DNA of 7,600 bases from Chloroflexota bacterium (GTDB lineage Bacteria; Chloroflexota; Limnocylindria; Limnocylindrales; CSP1-4): the NCBI GenBank assembly GCA_027457005.1, contig DAIDTV010000068.1:439-8038 (forward strand), read 5' to 3'. Positions 1 to 4,880 of the stretch are shown here, one piece after another; within the stretch, counting starts at the first letter, position 1, and every line of letters begins with the position of its first letter. A model generated the notes under the pieces. The model did not search any database and was not told where the DNA came from. It saw only the letters and a program-made list of their open reading frames with translations. The position numbers and the translations under genes were made by a program.

Positions 1-771
1 GGCCTCGGGGCCACAGATGAACGCGGGCGCCGAATGTCGCGCCCGGAACGCCGCCAGTTCGTCGCTCGTCCGCGGCACGTTGCCGGCCTCGAGCGCCTCG
101 CGCAGAGCACGCCCGACGTCGGCGAAGTCGGCCCACTCGCGGAACGCCCAGCCCTCTGCGCGGCACACGTCCGCGAGGCGGTCCTTGCCGAAGACGAGGT
201 CGGCATACCACGCTGCCCAGCGATCGCTCTCGCCGTCGCCGACGAACACGACGAACCGGCCGGCCGCGCGGTGCGCGAGCACGCGCTCGCGCTTGCACGT
301 CCCGCACACGAAGCAGGCCGGGTGGCCGTACGGGAAGTCGAGCCGGAAGGGTCGGGCGGAGAAGTCGAGCCGCGAGGTCGCCACGGACACGTCGCCGACG
401 CCCAGCCGTTCCAGGTATGGCTCGACGTAGAACCCCAGGCCGTCGCTCACGACCTCCACCGACGCGCCGAGATCAGGCATGGCGGCGACGAAGGGCGCGA
501 ACGTGGCATCGGCGGGGTACGCGCGGACCGTCGCTTCGAGCCTGGCGCGGTCCTGCTCGAGGATCGTCGCGTCCCACGCGAGCAGCGTCCGGGACCCGAC
601 GTGGCCGGCCACGTACGCGTCGTCGCGCGACCGCCAGTCCGGGTCAGTGGCGTGAGCGGCGAGGAGCGCATCCGTGATGTCGCCGCGCGAGATCGTCCCG
701 TCGAAATCGACGAGGACGCTGAGGGGGACCGCCCCGGCAGCAGGGGGCGGCACGGGCCCGGCGCGTGTCAC
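1..771 (-). CDS. MtnX-like HAD-superfamily phosphatase (3' end outside window)
   Basis: Reading from a GTG at 771 gives 257 codons with no stop before the window edge, so the C-terminus is missing. The protein shows HAD motif I DFDGT (residues 22-26, nucleophile D22 and acid/base D24), a motif II-like SDG (109-111), and the motif IV-like GDGESD (178-183) followed by ADLVFGK. A CGTCK segment (156-160) resembles the CGxCK of MtnX, the 2-hydroxy-3-keto-5-methylthiopentenyl-1-phosphate phosphatase of methionine salvage. The overall order fits an MtnX/phosphoserine-phosphatase-like soluble enzyme using an aspartyl-phosphate intermediate and Mg2+. The family is usually about 220-240 residues, so the end is probably close to the window edge. 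No other methionine salvage gene is visible, so the substrate is not established. The start is uncertain: GTG at 753 is also possible, and neither has a good Shine-Dalgarno. The 771 start lies 13 bases after the upstream stop, so coupled translation is plausible. Confidence 0.85.
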   Translation of the reverse strand, partial: MTRAGPVPPPAAGAVPLSVLVDFDGTISRGDITDALLAAHATDPDWRSRDDAYVAGHVGSRTLLAWDATILEQDRARLEATVRAYPADATFAPFVAAMPDLGASVEVVSDGLGFYVEPYLERLGVGDVSVATSRLDFSARPFRLDFPYGHPACFVCGTCKRERVLAHRAAGRFVVFVGDGESDRWAAWYADLVFGKDRLADVCRAEGWAFREWADFADVGRALREALEAGNVPRTSDELAAFRARHSAPAFICGPEA

Positions 772-784
772 GCGCCGCCCGGGC

Positions 785-940
785 TCAGGCGGGCTCCTGC
801 TCCAGCTCGAGGGCCTCGTCGTCCGCTTCCTCGGTGAGCTTCAGCCAGATGAAGAGCCCGGCCAGCACCAGGAGCGGGATGACGATGAGCGCGGCCAAGG
901 TGGCGCCCAGGGCGACCGCGACGATCTTCAGAGCCTTCAT
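785..940 (-). CDS. 51-residue single-pass membrane micro-protein, unknown function
   Basis: ATG at 938-940 is preceded by a strong Shine-Dalgarno (AAGGAGA at 945-951, minus strand) at good spacing, and the frame closes with TGA at 785-787. The protein starts MKALKIVAVALG, continues as one hydrophobic stretch through about residue 33 (alanine, leucine, valine, isoleucine), then WLKLTEE and a very acidic tail ending EQEPA. This is a plausible transmembrane helix or uncleaved signal anchor with a charged C-terminal tail of about 15 residues. Two lysines before the hydrophobic core favour N-in topology with the acidic tail outside, by the positive-inside rule. It sits 47 bases after the upstream gene and 13 bases before the phosphatase gene, all on one strand, so co-transcription is likely. 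I do not recognise the family and assign no function. Confidence 0.78.
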   Translation of the reverse strand: MKALKIVAVALGATLAALIVIPLLVLAGLFIWLKLTEEADDEALELEQEPA

Positions 941-944
941 GTGT

Positions 945-951
945 TCTCCTT
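945..951 (-). promoter_or_regulatory. Shine-Dalgarno of the 51-residue micro-protein
   Basis: On the minus strand the bases read AAGGAGA, followed by ACAC and the ATG at 940. This is the best ribosome binding site on the minus strand in this window and is the main reason for calling such a short frame a gene. Confidence 0.75.
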
Positions 952-987
952 CCGCGTCGGGACCTCCCCACGCTAGCAGGTTCGGGA

Positions 988-1518
988 TTACCGCGGCGCG
1001 CCCGGGCTGGCCTTCTCTGCGCCGGGCACATACCTGGCGGCAGGGGCCTGCGCGACCAGTTGCCCGATGTCGTCGCGGGTGAATTCCACGAGCAGGTGCC
1101 GCGCGCCGGCCTGGCTGGCCATCAGCAGGCGGAGGACGTAGGCGCCCTCCTGTTCGAAGAAGAACACGTCGCGCGGATGCTGCTGATCGATGTAGTGACC
1201 GATCACGCGAAGCGCCGATTCGTACTGGCCCGCGTCCCCGTGCGCCTGCACCGGCGTGGGCTGGTCGCGACGCGCCGCTCCCTCCTCCATGAACCGTGCG
1301 ATGTCGTCATCGACGAACTGGAGGGTCTCCTTGTGCTGCTGACCGTACGACTCGTTCCAGCTGGATCCCGCCTGGTCCAGCACCAGGCCCTGCACGATGA
1401 ACCCCTCGGGGGTCTCGGTGAGCGAGATCTCGCGCATGGCCCGCTGGTCCAGCACGGCGCCGATCGAGCGCAGCACCTCTTCGAAGTCCTGCCGCGGACT
1501 TCCCTCGTAGATGCGCAT
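988..1518 (-). CDS. Hypothetical 176-residue protein with an internal tandem duplication
   Basis: ATG at 1518 follows a GGGAGGG Shine-Dalgarno (1524-1530, minus strand) and the frame ends with TAA at 988. There is no signal peptide, membrane segment or known catalytic motif, so it looks cytosolic. The two halves resemble each other. Residues 11-51 align without gaps to residues 98-138 with about 13 identities in 41, including LR.IG..(L/I)DQ near the start of each copy and QAG at the end. A second shared block follows, with F..DDI and AAR at residues 68-83 and 146-162. The first copy has about 12 extra residues around WNESYGQQ. Each copy reads as helix, strands, helix, an inference from residue pattern only. 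The last 14 residues look disordered (proline, alanine, glycine). The gene lies 47 bases upstream of the micro-protein gene. I do not recognise the family. Confidence 0.82.
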   Translation of the reverse strand: MRIYEGSPRQDFEEVLRSIGAVLDQRAMREISLTETPEGFIVQGLVLDQAGSSWNESYGQQHKETLQFVDDDIARFMEEGAARRDQPTPVQAHGDAGQYESALRVIGHYIDQQHPRDVFFFEQEGAYVLRLLMASQAGARHLLVEFTRDDIGQLVAQAPAARYVPGAEKASPGAPR

Positions 1519-1523
1519 GCCGG

Positions 1524-1530
1524 CCCTCCC
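1524..1530 (-). promoter_or_regulatory. Shine-Dalgarno of the 176-residue protein
   Basis: The minus strand reads GGGAGGG with about 5-6 bases to the ATG at 1518. It supports that ATG as the start. Confidence 0.6.
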
Positions 1531-1607
1531 TCGGAGCCTATCGTCGGTCGATCAGCCCGCGTCCTTGGCCCGCCGCTCGCTGAGCCGGGAGACGACCGTT
1601 TGGGGCG

Positions 1608-1636
1608 AGTGTAGCGACGCCGACCCTGCCGCACAA
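1608..1636 (-). promoter_or_regulatory. Candidate sigma70-type promoter for the 176-residue gene
   Basis: On the minus strand a TTGTGC (1631-1636) and a TACACT (1608-1613) are separated by 17 bases. They match 3 of 6 and 4 of 6 positions of the TTGACA/TATAAT consensus. Transcription would begin near 1601 and give a leader of roughly 80 bases before the ATG at 1518. Sequence resemblance only; in GC-rich DNA such matches are informative but not conclusive. Confidence 0.35.
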
Positions 1637-1646
1637 GGCAACCGCG

Positions 1647-1668
1647 ACCGTGCCCGGACCGTGCCCGG
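1647..1668. repeat. Two perfect tandem copies of an 11-base unit
   Basis: The unit ACCGTGCCCGG occurs at 1647-1657 and again at 1658-1668 with no gap and no mismatch. It lies between the end of the sugar kinase gene and the candidate promoter of the next minus-strand gene. It could be a paired binding site or simple slippage; nothing here decides. Confidence 0.6.
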
Positions 1669-1680
1669 AGCGCGACCGCG

Positions 1681-2649
1681 TCAGCGCCACGGGTCGAGTT
1701 CGGGCCGCGTCGTCGAAAGAAGTCGGTGCGCGGCGGCATGCCCGTCCAGCGCCGCGGCCCGCAGCACCCGCAGATCGCCCCGCATGGCAGGCGCCGCACC
1801 GAGCCACGAGAGCAGGAAGCCGGCGTCGAACGCGTCCCCCGCCCCCGTGGTGTCCGGCGCGTCCAGGGGCCGGGTCGCGATGGCCAGCGAGAGCGCGCCG
1901 CCTTCCCGGCGTACCAGTACCAGGCACCCCGCGGGCCCCTGCTTGAGCACCACCACCGGCGCGAGTTCCAGCAGGGCCTCCCTCGGCCGGCCGCCCCGCA
2001 GTGCCGCCGCCTCGTCATCGTTGGCGATGAGCAGGTCGGGGGCAAGGGCCAGCAGATCGCGCTGCGCCGCCCGGCGGCCGCGGGCGAGCAACGGGCGGCG
2101 GGAGGCGAGATCGACCGAGACGGCCGCGCCGGTGCCGCGTGCCATCTCCGCCGCCGCGAACGCCGCCGCGCGCAGCGGCGCGCTGAACAGCGAGTACGCG
2201 GGCAGGTGCAGGCCGTCGTGGCGGAACCAGGCGGGCCGCAGGTGCGCCGGCAGGAGCCCGTCGGCCGCTCCCCGTTCGGTGGCAAAGCTCCGTTCGCCGC
2301 CGGGCGAGACCAGCACCACGATGCGGGCAGTGGGCGCCGCCACCCGGGGCGCGTGCACCGTGACCCCCGCCTCGCGCAGCGAGCGGACCAGCGCCGAACC
2401 CCAGGAATCGCGCCCCACGGCGCCCACGAACGCGGCACGAGCTCCCAGTCGCGCGGCCATCCGGGCGGTGTTCGCCGCCGACCCACCCTGCCTGAAGCGC
2501 ACCGCGGCCGCCGCGTCGCTGCCCGGCTCGAGCGGCTCGCGCAGCGCGGTGCTGACGTCGAGCGCGAGGTCGCCCAGCGCGACCAGCGAGGGGCCCGCCC
2601 CACGGCGACCCGGATCGGTCGCCCCTGCGGGGGACTGCGGCTGCTTCAC
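1681..2649 (-). CDS. PfkB-family (ribokinase-like) sugar kinase, substrate unknown
   Basis: A 322-residue protein of normal family length. It carries the N-terminal sugar-binding signature GGSAAN (55-60) followed by a helix ending in RLG, an NxxE-type motif in ANDDEAAAL (209-217; N210, E213), VLKQGPAGC (234-242) at the start of the nucleotide-binding half, and the anion-hole and catalytic signature DTTGAGDAF (266-274) with catalytic base D272. The family phosphorylates sugars, nucleosides or sugar phosphates with ATP in the cytosol. The motifs do not fix the substrate: ribokinase, fructokinase or KDG kinase activity are all possible. The start is GTG at 2649; an in-frame TAG lies just upstream at 2662-2664, and the conserved part begins near residue 21, so no earlier start exists. 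There is no Shine-Dalgarno. The gene is divergent from the tkt operon, and a role feeding sugar phosphates to the same pathway is inference from position only. Confidence 0.92.
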   Translation of the reverse strand: MKQPQSPAGATDPGRRGAGPSLVALGDLALDVSTALREPLEPGSDAAAAVRFRQGGSAANTARMAARLGARAAFVGAVGRDSWGSALVRSLREAGVTVHAPRVAAPTARIVVLVSPGGERSFATERGAADGLLPAHLRPAWFRHDGLHLPAYSLFSAPLRAAAFAAAEMARGTGAAVSVDLASRRPLLARGRRAAQRDLLALAPDLLIANDDEAAALRGGRPREALLELAPVVVLKQGPAGCLVLVRREGGALSLAIATRPLDAPDTTGAGDAFDAGFLLSWLGAAPAMRGDLRVLRAAALDGHAAAHRLLSTTRPELDPWR

Positions 2650-2657
2650 GGACGGCG

Positions 2658-2666
2658 ACTATAGTA
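2658..2666. promoter_or_regulatory. Palindromic -10-like element between divergent genes
   Basis: ACTATAGT at 2658-2665 is a perfect palindrome and one of few AT-rich patches in the window. It gives TATAGT on both strands (5 of 6 matches to TATAAT), plus TACTAT on the minus strand at 2661-2666. On the minus strand, transcription would start about 2651-2654, only a few bases from the kinase GTG at 2649. On the plus strand it would start near 2672 and give a tkt leader of about 87 bases. I could not find a convincing -35 box at standard spacing for either direction, so assignment to one or both genes is inference. Confidence 0.45.
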
Positions 2667-2698
2667 GGCGAAGGTCGAAGCTACGCAGGATGCCGTAC

Positions 2699-2736
2699 GC
2701 AGAGGCCATCCGCCCGACCTGGCGGCCGGCCTCTGC
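2699..2736 (+). promoter_or_regulatory. Strong stem-loop in the presumed tkt leader
   Basis: GCAGAGGCC (2699-2707) pairs perfectly with GGCCTCTGC (2728-2736). Inside it, after a two-by-two internal loop (AT opposite CC), CCGCC (2710-2714) pairs with GGCGG (2721-2725) around a six-base loop CGACCT. That makes 14 base pairs, nearly all G-C. It ends 22 bases before the tkt ATG and 12 bases before its Shine-Dalgarno. No T-run follows, so it does not look like an intrinsic terminator. It could be an RNA structure acting on mRNA stability or translation, or a dyad bound by a regulator. Confidence 0.6.
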
Positions 2737-2758
2737 CCACTGCCTACCGAGGATCACC

Positions 2759-4843
2759 ATGACCGCAGCACCGAGCCGGCCGGAACAGCTTGCGATCGAC
2801 ACCATCCGAACCCTGTCCATCGACGCCGTGCAGGCCGCGAACAGCGGGCATCCGGGCATGCCGATGGGCGCGGCTCCCATGGCCTACGTGCTGTGGACGC
2901 GATTCCTCCGGCACGCGCCGCACGACCCGTCGTGGCCGGACCGGGACCGGTTCGTGCTGTCGGCGGGGCACGGCAGCATGCTGCTCTACTCGCTGCTGTA
3001 CCTGACCGGCTACGACCTCGCGCTGGACGAGCTCCGGCGGTTCCGCCAGCTCGGCTCGCGCACCCCCGGCCACCCCGAGTACGGGCTGACGCCCGGCGTG
3101 GAGGCCACCACCGGGCCGCTCGGGCAGGGCTTCTCCAACGCGGTGGGCATGGCGATCGCCGAGCACCGCCTGGCGGCCGAGTTCAACCGGCCCGGGCATG
3201 CCGTGGTGGACCACTGGACGTACACCATCTGCAGCGACGGCGACATGCAGGAAGGCATCGCCTCCGAGGCGGCCAGCCTCGCCGGCCGGCTCCGCCTGGG
3301 CCGGCTCGTCGCGCTGTACGACGACAACCACGTCCAGCTCGACGGCCCCACCGCCTGGGCCTTCAACGAGGACGTGCTCGCACGGTTCGACGCCTACGGG
3401 TGGGACACGCGCCGCGTCGAGGATGGCAACGACGTCGAGGCCATCGCGACGGCGATCGAGGCGGCCAGGCAGGACCCGCGTCCCAGCATGATCGCGGTGC
3501 GCACCCACATAGGGTACGGCTCGCCCAACCGCCACGACTCGTCGAAGGCCCACGGTCAGGCGCTGGGGGAGGACGAGGTCCGCCTCACCAAGGAGGCCTA
3601 CGGCTGGGATCCCGATCGTCACTTCTACGTGCCGGATGACGCGCTGCGCCTGTTCCGCGAGGCGGTCCCGCGCGGCGAAGCGTGGGTCCGCGAGTGGCAG
3701 GAGCGGCTGGACACGTACCGGCAGGCGTTCCCTGCCGAGGCCGCGGAACTCGAGCGACGCGTCGCGCGCCGGCTCCCCGACGGGTGGGACCGGGCCCTTC
3801 CGTCGTTCGGCGTCGACGAGGCCCAGGCCACCCGCCAGGCGTCCGCCGCCGCCATCCAGGCCGTCGCCGCGACGGTGCCGGAGCTGTTCGGAGGCGCCGC
3901 CGACCTGTCGGAGAGCAACCTGACCGACGTCAAGGGCGGCGGCCAGTACGGCCCCGACAACCCGACCGGCCGCAACATCCGCTTCGGCGTGCGGGAGCAT
4001 GCCATGGGGGCGATCGCGAACGGCCTCGCCTGCCACGGGGGGTACCTCCCCTACGTCGGCACCTTCCTGACCTTCAGCGACTACATGCGGGGCAGCGTCC
4101 GGCTGGCCGCCCTCAGCAGGCTGCACGTGATCTACGTCTGGACGCACGACTCGATCGGCCTGGGCGAGGACGGGCCCACGCACGAGCCGGTGGAGCATGT
4201 CGCCGCGCTGCGTGCCATGCCCAACCTGTGGGTCATGCGCCCGGGCGACGCGAACGAGACGGTGGCGGCGTGGCGGGTCGCGGTGGCCCGCACGGACGGC
4301 CCCGTGGCGCTCGCCCTCAGCCGGCAGAAGCTGCCCGTGTTCGAGGCAACGCGCGAGCACGCCGCGGACGGCGTGGCGCGCGGCGCCTACGTGCTCGCCG
4401 AGGCGACCGGCGGAGACGGCGGGGCGGCGAAGCCGCGCCTGCTGCTGCTCGCCACGGGCTCCGAGCTGCAGCTCGCGATGGACGCCCGGGAGCGGCTCCA
4501 GGCCCGGGGCGTTCCAACCCGCGTCGTCTCCATGCCGTGCTTGGAGCTGTTCGAGCAGCAGGACGGAGCCTACCGGGCGCAGGTCCTCCCGCCGGAGGTC
4601 ACCGCCCGCGTCAGCGTCGAGGCGGGCGTGTCGTTCGGATGGGACCGCTGGGTGGGGCCGCAGGGCGCGATGATCGCGGTCGAGAGCTTCGGGATCTCGG
4701 CACCCGGCCCACAGGCAATGGAGGCGTTCGGGATCACCGCCGATCACCTCGTCCAGGTCGCGGAGGGCGTCCTCGAGGGGCGCACGCGCGGCGTCGTCGC
4801 GTCGAGACCGGCCGGCCTCGCGTCGCACGGCTCGGCGCGGTGA
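2759..4843 (+). CDS. tkt: Transketolase
   Basis: This 694-residue protein matches bacterial transketolase along its full length. The enzyme uses ThDP and Mg2+ to move two-carbon ketol units between ketoses and aldoses (X5P with R5P or E4P) in the non-oxidative pentose phosphate pathway. Visible landmarks are SGHPG (29-33), GHGSM (70-74), TTGPLGQG (117-124), the Mg/ThDP site SDGD (159-162) with N190 30 residues after D160, GVREHAM (410-416) with the catalytic Glu E413, and GEDGPTH (469-475). The usual GDG reads SDG here, while the metal-binding Asp and Asn are kept. The C-terminus has about 20 extra, probably flexible residues. ATG 2759 has a GAGGA ribosome site (2749-2753) and aligns with the family N-terminus. 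The in-frame ATG at 2690 would add 23 unrelated residues across the leader hairpin and is less likely. It is the first gene of the tkt-pgi-zwf run. Confidence 0.97.
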   Translation: MTAAPSRPEQLAIDTIRTLSIDAVQAANSGHPGMPMGAAPMAYVLWTRFLRHAPHDPSWPDRDRFVLSAGHGSMLLYSLLYLTGYDLALDELRRFRQLGSRTPGHPEYGLTPGVEATTGPLGQGFSNAVGMAIAEHRLAAEFNRPGHAVVDHWTYTICSDGDMQEGIASEAASLAGRLRLGRLVALYDDNHVQLDGPTAWAFNEDVLARFDAYGWDTRRVEDGNDVEAIATAIEAARQDPRPSMIAVRTHIGYGSPNRHDSSKAHGQALGEDEVRLTKEAYGWDPDRHFYVPDDALRLFREAVPRGEAWVREWQERLDTYRQAFPAEAAELERRVARRLPDGWDRALPSFGVDEAQATRQASAAAIQAVAATVPELFGGAADLSESNLTDVKGGGQYGPDNPTGRNIRFGVREHAMGAIANGLACHGGYLPYVGTFLTFSDYMRGSVRLAALSRLHVIYVWTHDSIGLGEDGPTHEPVEHVAALRAMPNLWVMRPGDANETVAAWRVAVARTDGPVALALSRQKLPVFEATREHAADGVARGAYVLAEATGGDGGAAKPRLLLLATGSELQLAMDARERLQARGVPTRVVSMPCLELFEQQDGAYRAQVLPPEVTARVSVEAGVSFGWDRWVGPQGAMIAVESFGISAPGPQAMEAFGITADHLVQVAEGVLEGRTRGVVASRPAGLASHGSAR

Positions 4844-4868
4844 CGGCGGTGCGGGGGATGCGGGGACA

Positions 4869-4876
4869 GGGAGGAG
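4869..4876 (+). promoter_or_regulatory. Shine-Dalgarno of pgi
   Basis: GGGAGGAG lies within the 37-base gap after tkt, about six bases before the ATG at 4881. It is close to ideal and fixes the pgi start. Confidence 0.7.
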
Positions 4877-4880
4877 CACG

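Noticed and set aside
34..837. Plus-strand 267-codon open frame at the left end
   Set aside because: It is antisense to the HAD phosphatase, whose motifs are unmistakable on the minus strand, and it overlaps the micro-protein gene.
1203..2603. Minus-strand 466-codon open frame spanning the kinase and the unknown gene
   Set aside because: It is out of frame with both supported minus-strand genes and is Arg/Ser/Pro-rich with no motif.
2699..2736. Intrinsic terminator or attenuator
   Set aside because: The hairpin is strong but is followed by CCCACTGCC rather than a run of T, and it lies upstream of an expressed-looking operon.
1511..2758. Open upstream extension of the tkt reading frame, giving a possible 1110-residue protein
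   Set aside because: The extension lies opposite the well-supported PfkB kinase gene, has low-complexity Arg/Ser/Pro composition, and transketolase homology begins at the ATG at 2759, which has its own ribosome site.
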